Below, in pieces: positions 43,666 through 52,504 of a stretch of 64,000 bases of DNA (its first letter is position 1; each line of letters starts with the position of its first letter). Location of the stretch: positions 4,588,001 through 4,652,000 of the forward strand of contig NZ_BAAAWN010000001.1 in the NCBI RefSeq assembly GCF_039535095.1. Direction: 5' to 3'. The stretch is from Arthrobacter ramosus (GTDB lineage Bacteria > Actinomycetota > Actinomycetes > Actinomycetales > Micrococcaceae). A program made the position numbers and the translations under genes. The notes under the pieces were generated by a model. That model worked only from the letters and a program-made list of their open reading frames with translations, did not search any database and was not told the origin of the DNA.

Positions 43666-44549
43666 CGGTCGATTTCCGTTTCGAGTTGACGCAGGAAGGC
43701 CACGGACTGACGGACATCCTGGACCGGGCCGTCGTCGGTAGGTTCGGCTTCGAAGATGGTGTCCTGCTCCATGGTGAACCAGCCCTCGTAACCGGCGCCC
43801 AGCAGGTCGCGGACGATTCCGGCGATGCCGACGTCGCCTTGTCCCAACGGCACGTACATGCCTGCCTTGACGCCGTCCGTGTAGGAAATTTCGCCGGCCT
43901 GGACCCGCTGCGCGACGGCCTTGCGCACGTCCTTCAGGTGGGTGTGGCCGATTCGTGAGGCGTAGTCGCGAACCAGAAGGGCAGGGTCGGTTCCGCCGAT
44001 GAGCAGGTGGCCCGTGTCCAGGCACAGGTTTGCGGCGGTGTCGTTCAGGACCCGGTTCACGTCCGAGGTGCTTTCGATCATGGTTCCCACGTGCGGATGG
44101 ACCACTGCCTGGATGCCCTTGTCCGCGGCTGCTTTGACCACTGCGTCAAGGTTCCTGCCGAACAATTCCCAGCCTTCGGCGTCGAGCTCGTGGCGCTGGT
44201 CGTAACCTGCAACGCCGGTCTCCGCCGCGAGGACCATGACGCTGGCCCCGGCAGCTTCGTACGCGTCCAGCTCCGCCGACACAACATCCAAGGGGCTCTT
44301 GGACGGATCGTGCAGGATGACGGGGAAGAATCCGCCGATGGCCTGGAGGTTGTGCCGCTTGAGCACCTCCGCGCGTTGGGCGGCCTGTTCGGGGAGGAAC
44401 CCGGCGGGGCCGAACTCGGTGGCGCTGATACCCAGCGCGGTCATTTCGGACAGGACCCTGTCGGCCTCGAGCTGGTGGCCCCATCCGGGGACTTCACAGA
44501 CGCCCCAGGAAATGGGTGCTGCGGCAAGGCGCTTGGTGATGGCGCTCAA
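43662..44549 (-). CDS. IolE-like sugar phosphate isomerase/epimerase family TIM barrel
   Basis: 295 aa from TTG 44549 (GGAGGATCAGA in front), overlapping the SDR stop. RLAAAPISWGVCEVPGWGHQL is the start typical of myo-inosose-2 dehydratase (IolE). Metal ligands expected in LCLDTGHLLIGG, RIGHTHLKD and WFTMEQD. IolE removes water from 2-keto-myo-inositol to give the dione used by IolD, whose homologue is in the same operon. Exact substrate not proven. Confidence 0.85.
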   Translation of the reverse strand: MSAITKRLAAAPISWGVCEVPGWGHQLEADRVLSEMTALGISATEFGPAGFLPEQAAQRAEVLKRHNLQAIGGFFPVILHDPSKSPLDVVSAELDAYEAAGASVMVLAAETGVAGYDQRHELDAEGWELFGRNLDAVVKAAADKGIQAVVHPHVGTMIESTSDVNRVLNDTAANLCLDTGHLLIGGTDPALLVRDYASRIGHTHLKDVRKAVAQRVQAGEISYTDGVKAGMYVPLGQGDVGIAGIVRDLLGAGYEGWFTMEQDTIFEAEPTDDGPVQDVRQSVAFLRQLETEIDR

Positions 44550-45325
44550 TCTGATCCTCCGTATACGTTCTGGTCCCAGTCGATGACCGAACCTGTGACA
44601 ACACCGCTCCGGTCGGAGAGGAGAAAGACAATGAATTCGGCGATCTCGTCCACTTGTCCGAGCTTTCCCATGGGGACGGACGCGTTGGCTTTCTCCAGCC
44701 AGTCGTCCCCTGCGCCGTGGAATTTTTTCTGGGTTTCGGCTTCGCCGTCCGTGGCGGTCCAGCCGATGTCGAGCCCGTTGATGCGGATCTTGTCCCAACG
44801 GTGCGCATGTGCGGCGTTGCGGGTTGCTCCGGCCAGGCCGGCCTTGGCTGCCACATACGGCGCCAAGTACGGCTGCCCGCCGAGTTCGGCGATGGAGATG
44901 ACGTTCACAATGCTTCCTGGCACGCCCCTGCTACAAAGATGCTTGATGGTTTCGGCCATGATGAAGAACGGCGATTTCAGGTTCACCGCAATGTGCGCGT
45001 CGAAGAGCTCGGGCGTCGTGTCCAGCATGGTGCCGCGGGTGGTCAGGCCGGCCGCATTGACCGCACAGTCGAGTTGGCCGAAGAGGCTGATCGTCTCAAG
45101 CACCGAGTTCCGGGCCTGTTCGACGTCGGCAAGATCGGTCTTGATGAACCGGGTTTCGACGCCCGATGCCGTGATCTCTGCGGCGAGTCGTTCACCCGAG
45201 TCCGCGTTCCGCCCGGTGACCGCGATGCCGGCCGCACCTTCGGCAGCTGCGCGTCTCGCGACGCCGGCCCCCAAACCTTGGGTACCTCCGCTGATGAGGA
45301 TCACTTTGTCTTGGAGAAGTGGCAT
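44546..45325 (-). CDS. SDR-family oxidoreductase
   Basis: 259 aa. Classical SDR: cofactor motif VILISGGTQGLGAGVARRAA, NAAG-type site in LDCAVNAAGLTTRGTM, catalytic Ser-x-Tyr-x3-Lys region around NVISIAELGGQPYLAPYVAAKAGL (Tyr and Lys of YVAAK), C-terminal GSVIDWDQNVYG. Probably oxidises a polyol or keto-polyol in the pathway. It starts 2 nt after the iolG-type gene. Confidence 0.9.
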   Translation of the reverse strand: MPLLQDKVILISGGTQGLGAGVARRAAAEGAAGIAVTGRNADSGERLAAEITASGVETRFIKTDLADVEQARNSVLETISLFGQLDCAVNAAGLTTRGTMLDTTPELFDAHIAVNLKSPFFIMAETIKHLCSRGVPGSIVNVISIAELGGQPYLAPYVAAKAGLAGATRNAAHAHRWDKIRINGLDIGWTATDGEAETQKKFHGAGDDWLEKANASVPMGKLGQVDEIAEFIVFLLSDRSGVVTGSVIDWDQNVYGGSD

Positions 45326-45327
45326 GG

Positions 45328-46359
45328 CTACGGCTGCCCGATCTTGACCGAATTTTCGATCCTGACGGCGCGGCCTGACCGGGCGGACTCTTCGGCCGCA
45401 TTGGCCAAAGCGAGTGCTTGCAGGCCGTCGTCGAATCCCGGACTGCAGGCAGTGCCTGAGCGGATGGCCTTGGCGAAGCTGTCCAGCTCGTTCCGGTAAG
45501 CCTCGGCGTAACGCTCCAGGAAGAACGGCAAGTAGGCATCGGACTCTTCGGTGCCCGCGGCGCCATACTTGCGCACCGTCGTCGGGGTGACGTTGCCTGC
45601 GCTGAGCATCCCCTCGCTGCCGAACGCTTCCAGGCGCTGGTCGTGGCCGAAAGCGCTGTGGCGGGAGTTGGTGATGGTGACAAGTTCGCCGTCGCGGCCC
45701 TTGAGGGTGATGACCACCGAGTCGAAGTCCCCGGCTTCCTCGATGTAGTCGCAGAACACGTTGGCGCCCGTGGCTGACACTTCGATGATGTCCGGCACGA
45801 AGAACCGGGCCATGTCCAGGTCGTGGATGCTCTGGTCCCGGAAGATCCCGCCGGAGGTGGCAATGTAGGCAGCCGGGGCGGGTGCCGGATCGCGGCTGAT
45901 GATGGTGAGTTGTTCGAGGCGGCCGATTTCACCTGCCGCGACGCGCGACTGGATGGCTGCGAAGTGCGGATCGAAGCGTCGGTTGAACCCAAGCATGAGG
46001 GGCGTGTTGTTGCCCTTGATCGCGTCGCGGCAGGCGAGCGCACGCTCGATGTCGAGGTCGATCGGCTTCTCGCAAAGAGCCGCCACGCCTTGCGCCATGG
46101 CGCGCGAAATCAGGTCCACGTGCGTGCTGGTGGGCGAGCCGATCACGACGGCGTCAAGGTCACCGTTCGCGAAAACTTCGTCGGCCGACTCGACGGCGAC
46201 AGCACCGGTCCCGGCCGCCAACGTGCGGGCGCCCTCGATGAAGGGGTCGGCGATCCATGCCAGTTCCAGGTCCCGGTGCTCGGCGATGTTCCGGGCGTGG
46301 ACTTGACCGATACGGCCGGAACCGAATAGCGCAACTTTGAGCGGTCGATCAATGGACAT
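45328..46359 (-). CDS. iolG: Myo-inositol 2-dehydrogenase-type Gfo/Idh oxidoreductase
   Basis: 343 aa. LKVALFGSGRIGQVHARNIAEH is the inositol-dehydrogenase N-terminus; AALCEKPIDLDIERALAC holds the catalytic Lys; MLGFNRRFDPHFAAIQSRVAAGEIG and the DQSIHDLDMARFF metal/substrate motif (Asp, His) are characteristic of IolG. It would oxidise myo-inositol or an isomer to the 2-keto form with NAD. It is the best IolG candidate of the three Gfo/Idh proteins. Confidence 0.87.
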   Translation of the reverse strand: MSIDRPLKVALFGSGRIGQVHARNIAEHRDLELAWIADPFIEGARTLAAGTGAVAVESADEVFANGDLDAVVIGSPTSTHVDLISRAMAQGVAALCEKPIDLDIERALACRDAIKGNNTPLMLGFNRRFDPHFAAIQSRVAAGEIGRLEQLTIISRDPAPAPAAYIATSGGIFRDQSIHDLDMARFFVPDIIEVSATGANVFCDYIEEAGDFDSVVITLKGRDGELVTITNSRHSAFGHDQRLEAFGSEGMLSAGNVTPTTVRKYGAAGTEESDAYLPFFLERYAEAYRNELDSFAKAIRSGTACSPGFDDGLQALALANAAEESARSGRAVRIENSVKIGQP

Positions 46360-46451
46360 GTGGAGTGGTCCTTTCTAGCGGGTTGCCCGGGAAAAGCCGG
46401 GCTTGGCTTGGTTTTGGCGGTTTGACGGGGTCGTGCCCAACTTCGGACCGG

Positions 46452-47390
46452 TCATGGCGTCGCGACCGCCGCGGGCGTGCGGCCAGCGAGGACGTCAACC
46501 GCCCCCTGGGCGGCATCCCTGACGGTGTGGGCCATGCCTTGCCGAGTGAATCCCATTAGGTGCGGAGTCAGGACGACGTTTTCATGGTCGAACAACGGGT
46601 GGTGGGCGGGCGGCTCGGGATCGTACACATCCAGGCCGAGCCCGGAAAGCCGGCCCGACTGCAGTGCCTCGTGGACGGCGTCAAGGTCGATGAGTCCGCC
46701 GCGGCTGCAGTTGATGAGGATCGCTCCGCGACGCATGGCCTTGAGCCGGTCCGAATTGATGAGGTTCTGGTTCTCGGGTGTCAGGGGCGCGTGGAGGGTG
46801 ACGAAGTCGCTGCCTCCAAGGAGTTCGTCCACGGTGTCACAGCGGATCTCGGCGGGGATTTCGGCGAAAGGATCGTAGGCCAGGACCTTCAGCTCGAAGG
46901 CCTCGGCGATACGCGCCACCCGGCGGCCAATGCGGCCGTAACCGATGATGCCGAGCGTGAATCCCTCGAGGTCTCCGACGCCGACGGCGGCACGCTGCTC
47001 CCAGCGTCCCTCGCGGACCAGCGCGGTCAGTGGAGAGAGCTTCTTGACGAGCGCCAGCAGGTGGGCGAACACGCCTTCGGCCACCGAGGCGGTGTTGCTT
47101 CCGGGCGTGATGACCACCGGGATTCCGCGTCGGCTGGCTTCGGCGACGTCCACGAGGTCGGTTCCGACGCCGGTTCTGGCGATGACTTTGAGGGCGGGCA
47201 TGCGGTCCAACAGTTCCCGGTCCACGCGGTAGGCAGCCCTGACGATGGCGGCATCGGCGTTGGCCAGGTCCTCATCGGTGGGGTCCTGGATGAGCCGCTG
47301 GTGTTCGGAGAGGAGCGGTTCCACCAAGGCGGGTTCGACGCTGCCGAGAGCGACAAAGATTTGGGGTGTGGTTATGGAAGCCATCGTCAT
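46452..47390 (-). CDS. D-isomer specific 2-hydroxyacid dehydrogenase
   Basis: 312 aa (start 47390, or 47384 for the next Met). NAD fold with LGIIGYGRIGRRVARIA, catalytic Arg in LINCSRGGLIDLDAV, Glu in DVYDPEPP and His in LTPHLMGFT, as in phosphoglycerate dehydrogenase relatives. Not part of the textbook inositol route; it may reduce or oxidise a 2-keto acid released by the aldolase two genes upstream. Same strand and spacing as the operon. Confidence 0.88.
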   Translation of the reverse strand: MTMASITTPQIFVALGSVEPALVEPLLSEHQRLIQDPTDEDLANADAAIVRAAYRVDRELLDRMPALKVIARTGVGTDLVDVAEASRRGIPVVITPGSNTASVAEGVFAHLLALVKKLSPLTALVREGRWEQRAAVGVGDLEGFTLGIIGYGRIGRRVARIAEAFELKVLAYDPFAEIPAEIRCDTVDELLGGSDFVTLHAPLTPENQNLINSDRLKAMRRGAILINCSRGGLIDLDAVHEALQSGRLSGLGLDVYDPEPPAHHPLFDHENVVLTPHLMGFTRQGMAHTVRDAAQGAVDVLAGRTPAAVATP

Positions 47391-47472
47391 CCTTGAAGAT
47401 GTGGGTATGGGGCTGCGCCAGGTATGGCGCCGCTGGTACGTCTAGAAGCCTGGTGTTCTAAAGGCCTGTGTT

Positions 47473-48489
47473 CTAGAGACCGAGGAGGCTGGACTTCCGC
47501 ACGACCAAGTGAGGCGTGACGGAATGGTGGACGAACCCGCTGCCTTCACCATGGATGCGTTCCAGGAGGGTTTTGGCCCCTGTGACGCCAATGGTGGAGC
47601 TGTCCGGATCGACGGTGGTCAGTCCGAGGCGCGGCATGGCACCCAGCGCGATGTTGTCATAACCGGTGACGGCTATTTCGACGCCGCGTTCATCGGCAGC
47701 TGTCATGGCACCAAAAGCGGCGAGGTCGTTGATGCAGGCCAGCGCGGTGGGGCGCTGGTGCTTGGAGCGGGAGCCCAGGGCCCTTTGGGCGGCAACATAG
47801 CCGGACTCCTGGAAGAAGTCGGCATCGACCACGCGGATATAGCGGGCCAACCCGTGCTCTTCCATTGCTGCCGAATACCCGTCCACGCGTTCCCGGCCGA
47901 CCGAGCCACCAAGGCCGCCGAGGTGCACGATGTTTTCGTGTCCCTGGGCGATCAAGTGCTCAACAACCATGGACATGCCAAGGGCATCGTCGCTTCGGAC
48001 GATATCGGCCGTATCGATGTAGTCCGGTCCCCCGCCGGCAAAGACCACAGCCCCGCCGGAAACGGCACGGCTGAACGGTGCTTTGTCAGGCACCGTTCCG
48101 ACGACGAGCAGGCCCGCGACCCGCAAGTCCCGGAAGGCCTGCAGGATGGACTGGTCCACTCCCCTGCCCGCCGCCGTGACCGCACTGAAGAGGACGGTAT
48201 GCCCGGCCTCTTCAAGTACGGTCCGCGCGGCGTCGGCGACGTCGAAGGCCCAAGGGTTGTGCATATCGCTGACCAGCACACCGATGGTTCCGCTGTCCCG
48301 TGTTGCCAGTGACCGGGCCGCGAGGTTCAACTCGAAGCCCATCTCTTCAACAGCCTTGAGCACCCGCTGGCGGCGTTCGTCACTGACGCGCGGTGAGTCG
48401 CGCAGCACGAGTGAGACCAACGACTTGGAAACGCCGGCGCGTTCTGCCACGTCCATGATCGTTGGCCGCCGGTCGGATGGGGCTGCCAT
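47473..48489 (-). CDS. LacI-family repressor of the polyol operon
   Basis: 338 aa from ATG 48489, 2 nt after the preceding stop. HTH plus hinge: TIMDVAERAGVSKSLVSLVLRDSPRVSDERRQRVLKAVEEMGFELNLAARSL. The effector domain follows (GTIGVLVSDMHNPWAFDVADAA, TALACINDLAAFGAM, VAVTGYDN-type GYDNIALG). It sits inside the operon it most likely controls; the 12-bp palindromes at 57140 and 57182 are the expected binding sites. Confidence 0.9.
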   Translation of the reverse strand: MAAPSDRRPTIMDVAERAGVSKSLVSLVLRDSPRVSDERRQRVLKAVEEMGFELNLAARSLATRDSGTIGVLVSDMHNPWAFDVADAARTVLEEAGHTVLFSAVTAAGRGVDQSILQAFRDLRVAGLLVVGTVPDKAPFSRAVSGGAVVFAGGGPDYIDTADIVRSDDALGMSMVVEHLIAQGHENIVHLGGLGGSVGRERVDGYSAAMEEHGLARYIRVVDADFFQESGYVAAQRALGSRSKHQRPTALACINDLAAFGAMTAADERGVEIAVTGYDNIALGAMPRLGLTTVDPDSSTIGVTGAKTLLERIHGEGSGFVHHSVTPHLVVRKSSLLGL

Positions 48490-48491
48490 GG

Positions 48492-49703
48492 TTACGCCCG
48501 CGCTGCCGTGGTGCCGTGGATTTCCTCGATCTTCTGCCATTGACCGGACAGCGAGGATGCCTCCGCGGCGCTGACAATGGCTGCGGCTGAAGCGGCGTCG
48601 TGGATGTTGGAGTTTTCCTGTACTCCTCCGGTGACGGCGACGAGGAACTTCTTGGCCTCGATGACCTTGAGGTCGTCAAAGCCCATGCTGTTGCCGGGCC
48701 CGGGTTGGAAGTGTGCGTAGTCGCCGTGGCGTGGGCTGGCGTTGACCGTGGTGTAGCCCTGTTCGTCGTTGTTGCGGCCGAGGCAGACCTTGAGTTCGTT
48801 CATGCGCTCGAAGTCCCATTTGAGCGAGCCTTCGGTCCCGTAGACCTCGATCTGGTAACCGCATTCGGGTCCAACGGCAACGCGCGAGGATTCGATGGTG
48901 CCGACGGCGCCTGCCCCGCGGGCGGACGGGCCGAAGCGGACCAGCGCTGCAGCGTAGTCCTCATTCTCGACCTCTCCCATTTCACCGTTTTCGATCACCG
49001 CGAAGTGCGTCCCTGACCCCATCGCCAGCTTGGGTCGCTGCGTGTAGACCGTGCTTGTGAGCGCGGTTACCTCGGCGATGGGCCCAACTACATATTGGCA
49101 CAGGTCCGTTGCGTGGCTGAACAGGTCCGCCAGCACGCCGGTGCCGGCTAGTTTCCGGTCAAAGCGCCAGGACAGGGCGCCGTTGGGCTCCGACGCGTAC
49201 CCGGAGAAGAACACCGCGCGGACGTTGGTGATACGGCCGAGGCGCCCGTCCGCGATGAGCTTCCTGGCGTGCTCCACCGCCGGGGCGTGGCGGTAGTTGT
49301 AGCCGATGGAGGTCACGACGCCGGCCTCCACAGCGGCTTCCTGCACGGCTGCGGTTTCTTCGTAGCCGCGTCCTACGGGCTTTTCGATCCAGAAGTGCTT
49401 GCCGGCTTTGGCCGCTGCGATGCCGATTTCGGCGTGCAGGAAGTTGGGGGCGCAGATGGAAACGACGTCCACGTCCGGGTGGTTCAGGACATCGTGGTAG
49501 TCGGTGGTGCCTTCCGCGAAGCCAAGGACGTCGCGGGCGTAGTCCACCCGGTCCGGTGCCGTGTCCGCCGCGATGACCAGCTTGGTGGTCAGGCCGAGCT
49601 CGGGGTAGGCGTATGGGACCGTCTGGTAGGCGCGCGAGTGGAGCTTGCCCATCCATCCAACGCTGATAAGGCCTACACCGACTGTGCGGGATTCTTGGCT
49701 CAC
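48492..49703 (-). CDS. Gfo/Idh/MocA-family oxidoreductase, longer type
   Basis: 403 aa, longer than the other two. VGVGLISVGWMGKLHSRAYQTVPYAYPEL, catalytic motif HFWIEKPVGRGYEETAAVQEAA, and TSIGYNYRHAPAVEHARKLIADGRLGRI with the C-terminal DLFSHATDLCQYVVGP. Similar long members occur in scyllo-/chiro-inositol or glucoside oxidation clusters. Substrate not determined. Confidence 0.88.
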   Translation of the reverse strand: MSQESRTVGVGLISVGWMGKLHSRAYQTVPYAYPELGLTTKLVIAADTAPDRVDYARDVLGFAEGTTDYHDVLNHPDVDVVSICAPNFLHAEIGIAAAKAGKHFWIEKPVGRGYEETAAVQEAAVEAGVVTSIGYNYRHAPAVEHARKLIADGRLGRITNVRAVFFSGYASEPNGALSWRFDRKLAGTGVLADLFSHATDLCQYVVGPIAEVTALTSTVYTQRPKLAMGSGTHFAVIENGEMGEVENEDYAAALVRFGPSARGAGAVGTIESSRVAVGPECGYQIEVYGTEGSLKWDFERMNELKVCLGRNNDEQGYTTVNASPRHGDYAHFQPGPGNSMGFDDLKVIEAKKFLVAVTGGVQENSNIHDAASAAAIVSAAEASSLSGQWQKIEEIHGTTAARA

Positions 49704-49732
49704 GTTATTGCCTTTCTCGTTGAAAATTCTCG

Positions 49733-50536
49733 TCAGTTGCGGGCGGTGTCAAAAGCGTCGCGGAACGCCGCCGCCATGATGGTGGAGTCTGAGCCGATGG
49801 CCACGAACCGGAAGCCTTGGCGGACATACTTGGCTGCCGCCATGCCGTCCACAGCAAGGATCCCGGCCGCTTTGTTGTGCAGCTGCGCGGCAGCGGCCAC
49901 CCGCTGCAATGCCTCCTGGAAGGCACTGCTATCCAATTGCATCGGTACACCCAGGGCGAAGGACATGTCCATCGGTCCGACGAAGAGGACATCCACGCCA
50001 TCCTGAGCCGCGATCTCCTCCACGTGCTCCAGTGCGTCGAGGGTTTCGATCTGGATGATTCCCACGGTTGACTGCTGGTCCGCGCTCAACGGAGCCCTGT
50101 CCATGCCCCAGCGGCAGGAGCGGTTGTAGGTTGCCACGCCGCGGTCGCCGTAGGGCGGATAGAGCATGTGCTTCACGGTTTGGCCAGCTTCTTCAACGGT
50201 GTTCAGTCGGGGCACCATGATGCCTGCCGCGCCTTGATCCAGCACGCGCCCGATGCGGATCCGTTCCCCGCTCTCCACGCGAACCAGGGTGGGGACGCCG
50301 TAGCTTCCGGCCGCAAGGACACCGTCGCGGACGGCATCCTCACCGCCGGAACCGTGTTCAAGATCGATCAGCACCCAGTCCGCGCCGGCGGCGGCGCACA
50401 CTTCCACCGCGGTGGCTGAGGCCATGCCAACGAAGGTTCCCAGGGTCACCTCTCCGGCGGCCAAGCGGCGCCGCAGCCGACCGCCGTCGAGCGGCCCGCC
50501 GTCGTGGTTTCCGCCATTTACCGCTGTCGCGCTCAT
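49733..50536 (-). CDS. HpcH/HpaI class II aldolase
   Basis: 267 aa from ATG 50536, overlapping the iolD stop by 4 nt. Family features: LRRRLAAGEVTLGTFVGMASATAVEVCAAAGADWVLIDLEHG (metal and base region), GIMVPRLNTVEEAGQTVKHMLYPPYGDRG, IIQIETLDALEHVEEIAAQDGVDVLFVGPMDMS (Glu and Asp metal ligands). Members split 2-keto-3-deoxy acids to pyruvate and an aldehyde. In place of IolJ it would be a departure from the usual inositol route. Confidence 0.9.
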   Translation of the reverse strand: MSATAVNGGNHDGGPLDGGRLRRRLAAGEVTLGTFVGMASATAVEVCAAAGADWVLIDLEHGSGGEDAVRDGVLAAGSYGVPTLVRVESGERIRIGRVLDQGAAGIMVPRLNTVEEAGQTVKHMLYPPYGDRGVATYNRSCRWGMDRAPLSADQQSTVGIIQIETLDALEHVEEIAAQDGVDVLFVGPMDMSFALGVPMQLDSSAFQEALQRVAAAAQLHNKAAGILAVDGMAAAKYVRQGFRFVAIGSDSTIMAAAFRDAFDTARN

Positions 50537-52482
50537 CCGAACCACCGCTGGCGGCTCTTTGACTGGTCGTAATCAGCGCGGAGGGTGCGGACCCATGCCT
50601 GTTCGGAAACCTCGGCCGGAGCCACGTCCCACCAGACGTCTCCGCCGGGCAGGTCCACGTGGGGAACAGTTGGCACCACGATCACGACGGGTCCTTGCGT
50701 GTCGCGCGTGGAGGCCAGTGCCTCCCGGACCTCAGCCGCCGTGGTCGCCCGGATGGCGAGCGCGCCCAGACCTTCGGCGATCTGCCGGAGGTCCACCTTG
50801 AGGTAGTCGCCGTGCAGCCGCGCCTTGGGGGCATCGTCGACGGCGACGCTTCCGCCGGTGGTGCGGTAGCGGAATTCGTTGCCGAATTCGCGTCCCATGC
50901 GGTTCATCTGCAGGCGGTGGATGACCTGGTAGCCGTGGTTCTCGGAGACGACAACCGTGACGTTGAGTCCTTCCTGGGCCGCGGTGAGGATTTCCGTAGG
51001 TGCCATGAGGAAGGTGCCGTCACCGATGAAGGTGACCACGCGGTTGTCGCTGTTGCCCTCGGCCAAGCGGACGCCCATGCCGGCCGCGATTTCATAGCCC
51101 ATGCAGGAAAACCCAAATTCCAGGTGGCAATTGCGGTTGCCCGTGGCATCCCAGACTTTTTGCAGGTCACCGGGAGGTCCTCCGGCTGCGGCGATGATGG
51201 TGTCGCCGGAGCGGGCGTGCTCCTGCATCAGTCCGATCAGCTGTGGCTGGGTCAGGACGGCTCCGGTGACCGGCGCGTCCGGGTGGTCTTCCGGGCGGTA
51301 GGCAGTGTCGGCGTCGAGCCACTGGGACCGGATGGGGGCCCACTTCGCCTTCTCGGAATGGACCGTCTCCTGCCACTTTTCGCTGGTGCCGTGGCCCTCC
51401 AAGGCCCGGGCAAGTGCTTCCAGGCCGAGGCGTGCGTCCGCGAGGATGCCGGTGGCACCTTGCTTGCGGGTATCGGCATCCACGATGTTCAAGGACGCGA
51501 ATCGGACGTCCGGGTTTTCGAAGATCGACTGGGAGCCGGTGGCGAAGTCGGTGAGGCGCGTGCCGACGCTCAGGACCAGGTCGGCTTGCTTGACCACGGT
51601 GTTGGACGCGAAGTTGCCCTCCAGCCCGACACCGCCCACTTGCCACCATTCGTCCTTGGTCACGGCGCCCTTGCCGCCGAAGGTCTCGACGACAGGAATT
51701 CCCGTCTGTCCCGCGAGTGCCTCAAGGGCGGCGTGCGCGTCGGAGTAGTGGATGCCACCGCCGGCGATGATCACCGGACGCTCGGCTGAGCGGATGAGCC
51801 GGGCGACGTCGTCGACCTCTTCCAGGTCCGGCAGCGGACGCCGGATCTTCCAATCGCGCGGCTCGAAGAATTCGGCCGGGAAGTCGTAGGCGTGGGACTG
51901 CACGTCCTGGGGGAGCGAAATGACCACGGCCCCGGTGTCAGTGGGGCTCGTGAGCACGCGCATTGCCTGCGGAAGGGCGGTCAGGAGCTGCTCCGGGCGG
52001 TTGATCCTGTCGAAGAAGCGCGATACCGGGCGGAACGCGTCGTTGACCGTGGCATCAGCTTCGGTGGGGTGTTCGAGTTGCTGCAGCACCGGGCCCTGGT
52101 GCCGCGTGGCGTAGGTGTCACCGGGCAGGAGCAGCAGGGGGATCCGGTTGACCGTTGCCAGGCCGGCGGCGGTGACGAGGTTGAGCGCGCCCGGGCCGAT
52201 GGAGGCCGTGACGGCGAGGACTGCCTGGCGACGGCTCGCCTTGGCATACGCGGTGGAGATATGGGCCAGATACTGCTCATGCCGGCCTTGGATGAACGGC
52301 ATGTCGTCGGCCAGTTCGTCCAGTGCCTGTCCCAGGCCAGCCACGTTGCCGTGGCCGAAGATGCCGAGGGCTGCGGGGACCAGGCGGCGGCGGATGCCGT
52401 CGGCCAGCGAATACTGTGCCGAGAGGTACTTGACGACCGCTTGGGCCGTGGTGAGCCTGATGGTCTGCGATGGTGTGGTCAT
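50533..52482 (-). CDS. iolD: 3D-(3,5/4)-trihydroxycyclohexane-1,2-dione acylhydrolase (ThDP enzyme)
   Basis: 649 aa, the family length. N-terminal pyrimidine-binding domain with GIFGHGNVAGLGQALDE and QGRHEQYLAHISTAYAKASRR (Glu for ThDP activation). C-terminal ThDP motif VVTFIGDGTFLMAPTEILTAAQEGLNVTVVVSENHGYQ. It opens the cyclohexane dione made by IolE to a deoxy-uronic acid. This gene is the strongest evidence that the operon degrades a cyclitol. Confidence 0.92.
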   Translation of the reverse strand: MTTPSQTIRLTTAQAVVKYLSAQYSLADGIRRRLVPAALGIFGHGNVAGLGQALDELADDMPFIQGRHEQYLAHISTAYAKASRRQAVLAVTASIGPGALNLVTAAGLATVNRIPLLLLPGDTYATRHQGPVLQQLEHPTEADATVNDAFRPVSRFFDRINRPEQLLTALPQAMRVLTSPTDTGAVVISLPQDVQSHAYDFPAEFFEPRDWKIRRPLPDLEEVDDVARLIRSAERPVIIAGGGIHYSDAHAALEALAGQTGIPVVETFGGKGAVTKDEWWQVGGVGLEGNFASNTVVKQADLVLSVGTRLTDFATGSQSIFENPDVRFASLNIVDADTRKQGATGILADARLGLEALARALEGHGTSEKWQETVHSEKAKWAPIRSQWLDADTAYRPEDHPDAPVTGAVLTQPQLIGLMQEHARSGDTIIAAAGGPPGDLQKVWDATGNRNCHLEFGFSCMGYEIAAGMGVRLAEGNSDNRVVTFIGDGTFLMAPTEILTAAQEGLNVTVVVSENHGYQVIHRLQMNRMGREFGNEFRYRTTGGSVAVDDAPKARLHGDYLKVDLRQIAEGLGALAIRATTAAEVREALASTRDTQGPVVIVVPTVPHVDLPGGDVWWDVAPAEVSEQAWVRTLRADYDQSKSRQRWFG

Positions 52483-52504
52483 TGCCTTATTCCCGTTGTC
52501 GTGG